Origin: Chloroflexota bacterium
GTDB lineage: Bacteria; Chloroflexota; Limnocylindria; Limnocylindrales; CSP1-4
Assembly (NCBI GenBank): GCA_021814735.1
Contig: JAKAHX010000015.1
Coordinates: 1 to 13,023 of the forward strand
Direction: 5' to 3'
DNA length: 13,023 nt
The first letter of the stretch is position 1, and every line of letters starts with the position of its first letter. Below the pieces are notes generated by a model that saw nothing but the letters and a program-made list of their open reading frames with translations, did no database searches and was not told the DNA's origin. Position numbers and translations under genes: made by a program. This document shows positions 1 to 5,250 of the stretch, piece by piece.

Positions 1-302
1 CCACGGGCTGGGCACCCGGCTTCGAGGCGCTCGTCCGGGGCGCCTGGCGGGACCGCGGCTTCGGCGACTTCTGGGGCTATGCGCTGGTCGCCGAGGGAGC
101 AGCCGAGGCGATGATCGAGGTGGGCCTCAAGTCGTGGGACATGGCGGCCCCCACCGTGCTGGTCGAAGAGGCCGGGGGACGCCTCAGTGACTTGGCGGGG
201 GCCCGGGGTCTCGGGATCGGCAGCGTGGTCGCGACCAACGGCACGCTGCACGGCGCGGTCCTCGCTGCGCTGGCCGGGCGGGCGGCCGACGCGTCGCGCT
301 AG
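1..302 (+). CDS. Histidinol-phosphatase / inositol monophosphatase family, 3' end only
   Basis: The 5' end is cut by the window; the reading frame (codons from base 3) gives the last 99 residues before a TAG at 300-302. The visible part has family hallmarks: RGFGDFWGYALVAEGAAEAMIE-type sequence around residues 18-39 of the fragment, the metal-site motif WDMAAPTVLVEEAGG with the conserved W-D-x-A-A and E-A-G-G, and ATNGTLH near the C-terminus. These match the IMPase-fold Mg-dependent phosphomonoesterases. The GFGDFWGY stretch is closer to the HisN-type histidinol-phosphatases, which remove phosphate from L-histidinol phosphate in histidine synthesis, than to SuhB. With the N-terminal half missing, an inositol-phosphate or other sugar-phosphate substrate cannot be excluded. 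The gene precedes the ftsE promoter by about 30 bp and is probably a separate transcription unit. Confidence 0.8.
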   Translation, partial: TGWAPGFEALVRGAWRDRGFGDFWGYALVAEGAAEAMIEVGLKSWDMAAPTVLVEEAGGRLSDLAGARGLGIGSVVATNGTLHGAVLAALAGRAADASR

Positions 303-330
303 CCGCGCGGGGCGGCCGGGCCGGTGCCCG

Positions 331-339
331 TGCTACCCT
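331..339 (+). promoter_or_regulatory. Extended -10 promoter element upstream of ftsE
   Basis: TGCTACCCT contains a TGn extension and a TAnnnT -10 hexamer (334-339). I see no good -35 at 16-18 bp upstream, so this would be an extended -10 promoter. It gives a leader of about 65 nt to the ftsE start at 411. The surrounding GTGCTACCCTGTC matches the dnaA upstream element (12273-12285) at 11 of 13 bases, which strengthens the call. Confidence 0.5.
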
Positions 340-410
340 GTCGGCGACGTGGCTTTGCTCGCCGTGCCCGCGTGCGGAGTCCCCGGCAACCTCCGCGCGC
401 GGAGCCAGAC

Positions 411-1217
411 ATGACCACCGCCCCGCCCCGCATCGCGGGCGCCCCTGCCGCATCGGCCGCGGTCGAGACCATGCGCGACCACGGTTCGATGACCCCTGCG
501 ACCACCGACGCGGCCCCCGGGAGCCGGCGCATCTCGGTGGCACTCGAGGACGTCAGCAAGGTCTACCCGAACGGCCGACGAGCACTCGCGGACGTAGACC
601 TGGTGATACCGGATGGCGACTTCGTCTTCCTGGTGGGTCCCTCGGGCGCCGGCAAGACCACGCTCATCAAGCTGCTGATCCGCGACGAGCTCGCCACCAG
701 TGGCACCGTGTTCGTGGCCGGCCGCGACGTCAGCCGACTCTCGCGCCGCGAGGTCCCGCGACTGCGGCGGCGCATCGGGATCGTCTTCCAGGACTACAAG
801 CTGCTGCCGCACAAGTCGGTCCGGGAGAACGTGGCCTTCGCCCTCGAGGTGACGGGCACGCCCGGTCGACAGATCCGCCCCGCCGTCGAACGTGTCCTGG
901 CCCTGGTCGGGCTCACCGCGCAGGCGGAGCAGCTTCCGAGCCAGCTTTCCGGCGGCGAGCAGCAGCGCACCGCGATCGCGCGGGCGCTGGTCCACGAGCC
1001 GCGCGTCATCATCGCCGACGAGCCGACCGGCAACCTGGACCCGCTCATCAGCTGGGAGATCATCCAGCTGCTGCTGCGCATCAACGAGCTGGGCACGACC
1101 GTCCTGATGGCCACCCACAACGCCGAGGTAGTGACCGCCCTGCGGCGCCGCGTGGTCGCGCTCGAGGACGGACGGGTGGTGCGCGACGAGGTCGGCGGCT
1201 ACCACCGCGAGTACTGA
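411..1217 (+). CDS. ftsE: Cell-division ABC transporter ATP-binding protein FtsE
   Basis: FtsE is the cytoplasmic ATPase of the FtsEX complex, which couples ATP hydrolysis to control of peptidoglycan hydrolases at the septum. With ATG at 411 the protein is 268 residues. A complete ABC nucleotide-binding domain is visible: Walker [10 protein letters not shown] (76-84), Q-loop in [10 protein letters not shown], signature LSGGEQQR (179-186), Walker B VIIADEPT (199-206) followed by GNLD, and the H-loop in MATHN. The Q-loop sequence FQDYKLLP is typical of FtsE rather than of LolD. Start choice: GGAG at 401-404 lies 6 nt before ATG 411, whereas the downstream ATGs at 471 and 489 lack a site. This leaves about 40 Ala/Pro/Thr-rich residues ahead of the usual FtsE start ([12 protein letters not shown]), more than the family's usual length of about 225-230; the later ATG at 489 remains possible. 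ftsX follows after 3 nt. Confidence 0.93.
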   Translation: MTTAPPRIAGAPAASAAVETMRDHGSMTPATTDAAPGSRRISVALEDVSKVYPNGRRALADVDLVIPDGDFVFLVGPSGAGKTTLIKLLIRDELATSGTVFVAGRDVSRLSRREVPRLRRRIGIVFQDYKLLPHKSVRENVAFALEVTGTPGRQIRPAVERVLALVGLTAQAEQLPSQLSGGEQQRTAIARALVHEPRVIIADEPTGNLDPLISWEIIQLLLRINELGTTVLMATHNAEVVTALRRRVVALEDGRVVRDEVGGYHREY

Positions 1218-1220
1218 CCG

Positions 1221-2111
1221 ATGCTGCGCTTCCTGCTCTTCTCGTTCCGCCGGGCCTGGCAGGGTCTCGCGCGCAACCTCGTCATGAGCCTCGCCGCGAC
1301 GGTCACCATGACCCTCATGCTGCTGATGCTGGCGGGGCTGCTGATCGGGCTCTCCGGCATGGACGCCGGGCTCCGCTTCGTGGAGCAGAAGGTGGAAGTC
1401 CAGGCGTTCATCGCGGATGGCGCGCCCCAGGCGCAGGTCGACGCGCTGGTGGCCCAGGTGCGTGCGCTGCCGGAGGTTTCGCAGGTCGTCTATCTGGACA
1501 AGCAGCAGGCGCTCGCCCAGTGGCAGCAGCAGCTGCGCGAACAGGGCAAGCCGGACTACTCGAGCGAGACGGGCACCAACCCCATTCCGGCCAGCATCCA
1601 GGTGAAGCTGAAGGACCCGCACGTGTACGGGTCCGTCATCCAGACGCTCCAGAACGCGCACGGCATCGTGACCGACGTCCTCCAGACACAGCAGGTGGTG
1701 GACGCGCTGCTCACGGTGACCGGGTTCCTGCGCACCGCCGGGCTGGTGATCCTGGGCCTGGTGGGGATCACGGTCCTCTTCATCGTGATCAACACCATCC
1801 GGCTGGCCGTGGTGGCCCGCGCGGAGGAGATCGAGATCATGCGGCTCGTCGGCGCGTCGGACGCGTTCATCCGCTGGCCGTTCATCTTCGAGGGGATCCT
1901 GGTGGGCCTCCTGGGCGCGGCGATCACCCTCGGGATCCTCGGGCTGGCGGCCCAGCCGATCGGTCAGGCCGTGGCCACGCTGGTGGGCCAGGTGCCCATC
2001 CAGTTCGACCAGAATCTCGCCCAGCAGCTGGTCCTGGTGGTGGGCGGCGCTGGGGCCGCCCTCGGCGGCGTGGGGGCCTTCATCTCGGTGCGCACCTACC
2101 TGATCCGCTGA
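1221..2111 (+). CDS. ftsX: Cell-division membrane protein FtsX
   Basis: FtsX is the membrane half of FtsEX; it relays ATPase activity to extracellular wall hydrolases. The 296-residue product has the family layout: a short basic N-terminus (FRRAWQGLARN), TM1 at about 19-46, an extracellular domain of about 120 residues (50-165), then three more TM segments at about 169-198, 217-243 and 267-291. The conserved FtsX segment EEIEIMRLVGAS with IRWPFIFEG (202-225) sits between TM2 and TM3. The extracellular domain has the expected VEVQAFI and VSQVVYLDKQQAL strands. The start lies 3 nt after the ftsE stop, so the two are translationally coupled; no strong Shine-Dalgarno is visible and initiation probably depends on coupling. 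The family usually partners EnvC, PcsB, CwlO or RipC-type hydrolase systems; no such gene is in the window. Confidence 0.95.
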   Translation: MLRFLLFSFRRAWQGLARNLVMSLAATVTMTLMLLMLAGLLIGLSGMDAGLRFVEQKVEVQAFIADGAPQAQVDALVAQVRALPEVSQVVYLDKQQALAQWQQQLREQGKPDYSSETGTNPIPASIQVKLKDPHVYGSVIQTLQNAHGIVTDVLQTQQVVDALLTVTGFLRTAGLVILGLVGITVLFIVINTIRLAVVARAEEIEIMRLVGASDAFIRWPFIFEGILVGLLGAAITLGILGLAAQPIGQAVATLVGQVPIQFDQNLAQQLVLVVGGAGAALGGVGAFISVRTYLIR

Positions 2112-2227
2112 GCCAGGGCCGACGGCCGGCCGGGGACGCGGCACAATCGCACCACGCGGCAGCACGCCGCGGATCGAACCTGCCGACCGGTGGCCATCGG
2201 GCAGCCGGTCCCCGTCCGGGCATGCGC

Positions 2228-2249
2228 CGTCCCGCCCGTCGGCGGGACG
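2228..2249 (+). repeat. 9-bp hairpin in the leader of the S41 protease gene
   Basis: CGTCCCGCC (2228-2236) and GGCGGGACG (2241-2249) pair perfectly over a CGTC loop. The stem ends 5 nt before the GAGG ribosome-binding site (2255-2258) of the downstream protease. It could terminate ftsEX transcription, protect the mRNA, or modulate translation; no T-run follows. Confidence 0.5.
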
Positions 2250-2267
2250 TCAACGAGGCACCCGCCC

Positions 2268-3704
2268 ATGCTGATCCAACCACCACCTCCCGATCCTCTC
2301 GCAGGACCGCCGCCCGAGCGGGCCCGGGATGCCGCCGAGGCAATGCCACCGCTCCCCGATCCGGGCCGCGCCCCTGGCGTGCCCCACCCGGCGGGGCCGA
2401 GCCACGCCGACGGCCGCCGCGTCGCGGCGTGGCTCGCGGTCGTCGGGGCCGCCATCCTGGCCGGCAGCGCCCTCTTCGCCGCGGGCTTCCTCCTCGGCCG
2501 CCAGACGGTCCTGACCGACGGAACGCCGCAGCAACTGGCGGCCGATCTCCAGCCGTTCTGGGACGCGTTCGATTCGATCGAGCTGCGCTACGCCGGCCTG
2601 CCGGTGGACCGGCGCACGATCGTCGAGGGCGCGATCTCCGGCATGTTCAAGGCCCTGGGTGATCCGTTCTCCGCCTACATGACGGGGGAGGCCTACCGTG
2701 CCTCGCTCACCAGCGTGTCCGGCCAGTTCGAGGGGATCGGGGCCACGATCGCGACGCAGGACCCGACGGGGGCCCAGGGATGCGAGCCGGTGGGGCCGGC
2801 ATGTCGGCTCGTGGTCGTGCGCCCCATCCCCGGCTCGCCGGCGGCGCGTGCCGGGATCCAGCCGGGCGACGCGATCCTGGCCGTGGACGGCAGGGACGTG
2901 AGCGGCCTCACGATCGACCAGGTGGTGCAGCTGGTCCGTGGCCCGCGGGGGACGCCGGTGACGCTGCGGATCGGACGCGGCTCGGCCCCCCCGTTCGAGC
3001 TGCGCATCGTCCGCGAGATCGTGACCACGCCGGACGTCACCAGCCGGCTCGTGGCCAACGGCACTCTCGGCTACATGCAAGTCTCGGGCTTCGGGGCGGG
3101 CGTGGCCGCCGACTTCCAGTCCCAGCTACGCTCCCTCCTCGCCAACGGCGCCCGCGGCATCGTGCTGGACCTGCGCGACAACCCCGGTGGGCTCATCGAC
3201 CAGGCCCGGACCATCGCGAGCCAGTTCATCGCCAGCGGTCCCATCTACTGGGAGCAGCAGGCGAACGGGTCGCGCACCCCGGTCGACGCGGAGCCAGGCG
3301 GACTGGCCACCAGCCGCGCCCTGCCGGTCGCGGTCCTGGTGGACAAGGGCACCGCGAGCGCCTCGGAGATCCTGGCCGGCGCCCTCCAGGACAGCGGCCG
3401 CGGCATCCTGATCGGCACCACCACGTACGGCAAGGGCACCGTGCAGGAGTGGCAGCTCCTGGGGCAGGACATGGGCGGGTTCAAGCTGACCATCGCGCGC
3501 TGGCTGACCCCGTCACAGCGCTGGATCAACGGCACGGGCCTGACGCCGAACATCGCCGTCACGGCGCCGCCGACAACGGCCGCCACCGACCCGGTGCTCG
3601 AGCGGGCGATCCAGGTGCTCTCGGCCAGGCTGGCACCGGCTACCGGTACCACGGCCCTCCCGCGCAGCGCGGCGGCGCTTGCCTTGGCCGGCGGCAGCCG
3701 CTAG
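2268..3704 (+). CDS. ctpA: Membrane-anchored S41 family C-terminal processing peptidase (CtpA-type)
   Basis: This is a PDZ-containing serine protease expected to act outside the membrane, trimming C-termini of exported or wall-associated proteins. With ATG 2268 it is 478 residues: a Pro-rich cytosolic N-terminus, one TM anchor at about 50-77, the CTP helical region (ISGMFKALGDPFSAYM), a PDZ domain near 150-230 (SPAARAGIQPGDAILAVDG), and the S41 core. The catalytic set is complete: Ser364 in GTASASEI, Lys389 in YGKGTVQ and Gln393, with the 25- and 29-residue spacing seen in CtpB/Prc. Start choice: GAGG (2255-2258) is 9 nt upstream of ATG 2268. A longer frame from GTG 2190 has no good site. Two cysteines in the insert before the PDZ strand (QGCEPVGPACRL) could form a disulfide outside the cell. 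It lies 156 nt after ftsX on the same strand and may be cotranscribed; a weak CACAAT (2142-2147) could be its own -10. Confidence 0.93.
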   Translation: MLIQPPPPDPLAGPPPERARDAAEAMPPLPDPGRAPGVPHPAGPSHADGRRVAAWLAVVGAAILAGSALFAAGFLLGRQTVLTDGTPQQLAADLQPFWDAFDSIELRYAGLPVDRRTIVEGAISGMFKALGDPFSAYMTGEAYRASLTSVSGQFEGIGATIATQDPTGAQGCEPVGPACRLVVVRPIPGSPAARAGIQPGDAILAVDGRDVSGLTIDQVVQLVRGPRGTPVTLRIGRGSAPPFELRIVREIVTTPDVTSRLVANGTLGYMQVSGFGAGVAADFQSQLRSLLANGARGIVLDLRDNPGGLIDQARTIASQFIASGPIYWEQQANGSRTPVDAEPGGLATSRALPVAVLVDKGTASASEILAGALQDSGRGILIGTTTYGKGTVQEWQLLGQDMGGFKLTIARWLTPSQRWINGTGLTPNIAVTAPPTTAATDPVLERAIQVLSARLAPATGTTALPRSAAALALAGGSR

Positions 3705-3707
3705 TAT
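3679..3707 (+). promoter_or_regulatory. Promoter of the 15-codon ORF unit, overlapping the protease stop codon
   Basis: TTGCCT (3679-3684), a 17-bp spacer and TAGTAT (3702-3707) form a sigma-70-type promoter in an otherwise very GC-rich stretch. The -10 hexamer shares its first three bases with the TAG stop of the upstream protease gene. Predicted transcription start is about 3714, only some 20 nt before the small ORF. Confidence 0.6.
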
Positions 3708-3735
3708 CCCCCGCAACGAAAGGAGGTGATGTGCA

Positions 3736-3783
3736 GTGATAGACAGTCATTGCTGCACCACCCCGCGGGAGGCCTCGGCCTAG
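3736..3783 (+). CDS. 15-residue ORF with a perfect ribosome-binding site (possible leader peptide)
   Basis: GTG 3736 opens MIDSHCCTTPREASA, ending in TAG at 3781-3783. It is preceded by AAAGGAGGTGAT (3719-3730), a 12-nt perfect complement to the usual bacterial 16S 3' end, with 9 nt between GGAGG and GTG. A promoter with -10 at 3702-3707 lies just upstream, and a 13-bp perfect hairpin lies 20 nt downstream. That arrangement of promoter, strong site, tiny ORF and hairpin is the layout of a leader-peptide attenuator or of a short mRNA for a microprotein. The adjacent Cys codons (TGC TGC) are the only striking residues. I do not recognise the peptide. Other starts fit less well: ATG 3729 is too close to the site, and GTG 3731 meets a stop after two codons. 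Confidence 0.45.
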   Translation: MIDSHCCTTPREASA

Positions 3784-3803
3784 CTCGCAGGTTGGTACGC
3801 AAC

Positions 3804-3834
3804 CGAACGCCGGCCCTCGGTGGGCCGGCGTTCG
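3804..3834 (+). terminator. Perfect 13-bp hairpin, probable terminator or attenuator before smpB
   Basis: CGAACGCCGGCCC (3804-3816) pairs perfectly with GGGCCGGCGTTCG (3822-3834) over the loop TCGGT. No T-run follows, which is common in GC-rich genomes. A smaller hairpin (GGTTG 3790-3794 with CAACC 3800-3804) overlaps its base by one nucleotide, so the two may compete. The next gene, smpB, begins 172 bp downstream. TATCCT at 3858-3863 could be a separate -10 for smpB, but no -35 supports it. The rest of 3835-3992 holds nothing else I can name. Confidence 0.65.
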
Positions 3835-4006
3835 TGCGTCCCGGGGCCCTGCCCGCGTATCCTCATCGCTCACCACCGCATCAGGCCCAGGAAGCGCACG
3901 GCGCGTGGCGCACGCGTCGTCCACCCGCCCGGCCCGGCCGGCGCACCCGCCGCGACCAGCTCGGCCCACGAGGACGAGCGGCGCACCGACCCGAAGGATC
4001 GTCCAC

Positions 4007-4471
4007 ATGCCCGAGCACACGGTCACCGTCAACCGCAAGGCGCGTCACGAGTACGCCATCGAGGAGACCGTCGAGGCGGGCATCGTGCTGACCGGGACCG
4101 AGATCAAGAGCGTCAGGGCAGGGAAGGTCAACCTGCAGGACGCGTATGCGCGGATCGAGCGGGGCGAAGCGTGGCTGATCGGGGCACACATCGCGCCGTA
4201 CGAGGCGGGCAACCGCTACAACCACGAGGCCCGGCGCACCCGCAAGCTCCTGCTGCACCGGGACGAGATCCACGAACTGCTGGGGCGGACCGCCCGAAAG
4301 GGACTCACCCTGGTGCCGCTGCGCCTGTACATCACCGACCACGGGCTGGCGAAGCTCGAGCTGGGGCTGGCTCGCGGGAAGCAGCAGCACGACCGGCGAC
4401 GCGAGATCGCCGCGCGGGACGCGCGCCGGGAACTGGACCGGGAGCTCGCCGATGCCGATCGCGGCCGGTAA
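4007..4471 (+). CDS. smpB: SsrA-binding protein SmpB
   Basis: SmpB binds tmRNA and delivers it to ribosomes stalled at mRNA ends. The 154-residue product matches the family length. Visible features are the N-terminal VNRKARHEY start, the conserved GTEIKSVRAGKVNLQDAY segment (30-47) including the conserved Glu32, the beta-barrel segment AYARIERGEAWLIGAHIAPYEAGN, LVPLRLYITDHGLAKLELGLA, and the GKQQHDRR start (124-131) of the basic tail that enters the mRNA channel as a helix. Start choice: GAAGGA at 3993-3998 is 8 nt before ATG 4007; the frame is open further upstream but the extra sequence is Pro/Arg-rich and not SmpB-like. Its RNA partner ssrA begins 170 nt downstream, the common smpB-ssrA pairing. 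The final codons lie within a 21-nt sequence repeated just past the stop. Confidence 0.96.
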   Translation: MPEHTVTVNRKARHEYAIEETVEAGIVLTGTEIKSVRAGKVNLQDAYARIERGEAWLIGAHIAPYEAGNRYNHEARRTRKLLLHRDEIHELLGRTARKGLTLVPLRLYITDHGLAKLELGLARGKQQHDRRREIAARDARRELDRELADADRGR

Positions 4472-4504
4472 TGCGAGCGGCTGGCCGATGCCGATCGCGG
4501 CCGG
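4448..4504 (+). repeat. 21-nt exact direct repeat across the smpB stop
   Basis: Copies at 4448-4468 and 4484-4504 are identical, beginning GCCGATGCCG and ending CGCGGCCGG, offset by 36 nt. The first copy encodes the last residues of SmpB (ADADRGR); the TAA stop (4469-4471) follows at once. The second copy is in the spacer before the ssrA promoter. It looks like a small tandem duplication of the gene's 3' end. Confidence 0.75.
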
Positions 4505-4586
4505 CAGCGCGGGTGGACGGCCCTGCACCCGGCCCAGGACAGGCGCAGGGACCGCCGGGTCTCGGTGACGGCACAGGGGCCGGGTC

Positions 4587-4615
4587 TTGGCGCCCGCGCG
4601 GCAAGCGGGTAGAAT
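4587..4615 (+). promoter_or_regulatory. ssrA promoter
   Basis: TTGGCG (4587-4592), a 17-bp spacer and TAGAAT (4610-4615) form a good promoter. The predicted start is about 4621-4622, roughly 20 nt before the mature tmRNA 5' end. Confidence 0.7.
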
Positions 4616-4622
4616 CAGGTTT

Positions 4623-4638
4623 CCGAACGAAAGTTCGG
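4623..4638 (+). other. GAAA-capped hairpin in the pre-tmRNA 5' leader
   Basis: CCGAAC (4623-4628), GAAA (4629-4632) and GTTCGG (4633-4638) form a 6-bp stem with a GNRA tetraloop. It occupies almost the whole predicted leader between the transcription start and the mature tmRNA 5' end at 4642, and would be removed by RNase P. Confidence 0.6.
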
Positions 4639-4641
4639 TAT

Positions 4642-5011
4642 GGGGATGCGTGGTTTCGACAGGGCCCGAGCCCCAGGGAACGCGAGCCGAGGTGCCGTCT
4701 GGCCTCGTTAAACCGGCGGCAAACGAAGTAACTGGCAACCGCCAGCCTGCTCTCGCCCTCGCCGCTTAGGCGGTAAGGTGAGCGTGGAAGCAGCCTCCTC
4801 CCCGCGGGCTGTGGAAGCGTCATGCAGCGGGGATGCGTCTCCGGTGAGCGTCGCGTAGCCGGAGATCAAGCCCGCAAGGGGGCGCGACTGGACCGGGCGG
4901 CACGTTGCCGATGGCGGGCCGGACGGTCGACGACAACGCATCGGACACGCTCGTAGTGGTCCCTGGACGACGGTTCTGGACGGGGAGTTCGACCCTCCCC
5001 CATCTCCACCA
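4642..5011 (+). ncRNA. ssrA: Transfer-messenger RNA (tmRNA)
   Basis: tmRNA rescues stalled ribosomes, acting first as an alanyl-tRNA and then as a short mRNA that adds a degradation tag. The 5' end GGGGATGCGTGGTTTCGAC and the 3' end are diagnostic. The acceptor stem pairs GGGGATG (4642-4648) with CATCTCC (5001-5007), allowing one G-U. The T-arm is GGGAG-TTCGACC-CTCCC (4983-4999), and the 3' CCA is encoded (5009-5011). The tag frame begins at the resume codon GCA and reads ANEVTGNRQPALALAA then TAG (4767-4769), ending in the ALAA that ClpXP-type proteases recognise. This is a one-piece tmRNA of 370 nt with the normal order of tRNA-like ends, tag and pseudoknot region. It lies just downstream of smpB and has its own promoter. 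Confidence 0.96.
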
Positions 5012-5025
5012 GCACGCATCGCGAT

Positions 5026-5065
5026 GACGCCGGCCCCGGAGCCCCGGCCCCGGAACGCCGGCGTC
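5026..5065 (+). terminator. Possible ssrA terminator hairpin in a CCGGCCCCGG-rich stretch
   Basis: GACGCCGGC (5026-5034) and GCCGGCGTC (5057-5065) are perfect inverted arms starting 15 nt after the tmRNA 3' end. The 22-nt interior is itself GC-rich. CCGGCCCCGG occurs at 5030-5039, 5044-5053 and 5074-5083, so alternative pairings are likely. No T-run follows. The rest of the spacer to 5237 shows no gene; TTGATT at 5115-5120 could be a -35 but lacks a matching -10. Confidence 0.45.
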
Positions 5066-5250
5066 GCGCATGTCCGGCCCCGGCAGCCGACACCGTGCAC
5101 GGGGTCTCGCCCCATTGATTCGTGCCCGTCATGGCCCCAGACTGGTTCGCAACGGGCCGGCAAGCGTCCGCCTGCGCGGATGGTTCGCAGGGCCGCCTCG
5201 GGGTGGGCGCCGGCCGTGGCTCGCGTCCCGAATCACCGGAGGTTGACCCC

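Noticed and set aside
2142..2147. CACAAT as a -10 for the S41 protease gene
   Set aside because: One hexamer with no matching -35; kept only as a remark under the gene.
333..2165. 610-codon open frame on the minus strand across ftsEX
   Set aside because: It is opposite the clear ftsE and ftsX genes; composition is Arg/His/Asp/Gln-rich as expected from antisense of GC-rich codons, with no recognisable motif.
3726..4091. 121-codon frame starting at the strong ribosome-binding site before smpB
   Set aside because: Its start lies inside the AGGAGG, it crosses the 13-bp hairpin and runs into smpB out of frame; Arg/Pro-rich chance composition. The 15-codon frame from 3736 fits the spacing better.
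4587..4769. 60-codon ORF ending in ...ALALAA
   Set aside because: The end is the tmRNA tag; the upstream codons are the ssrA promoter and tRNA-like 5' region, not a protein gene.
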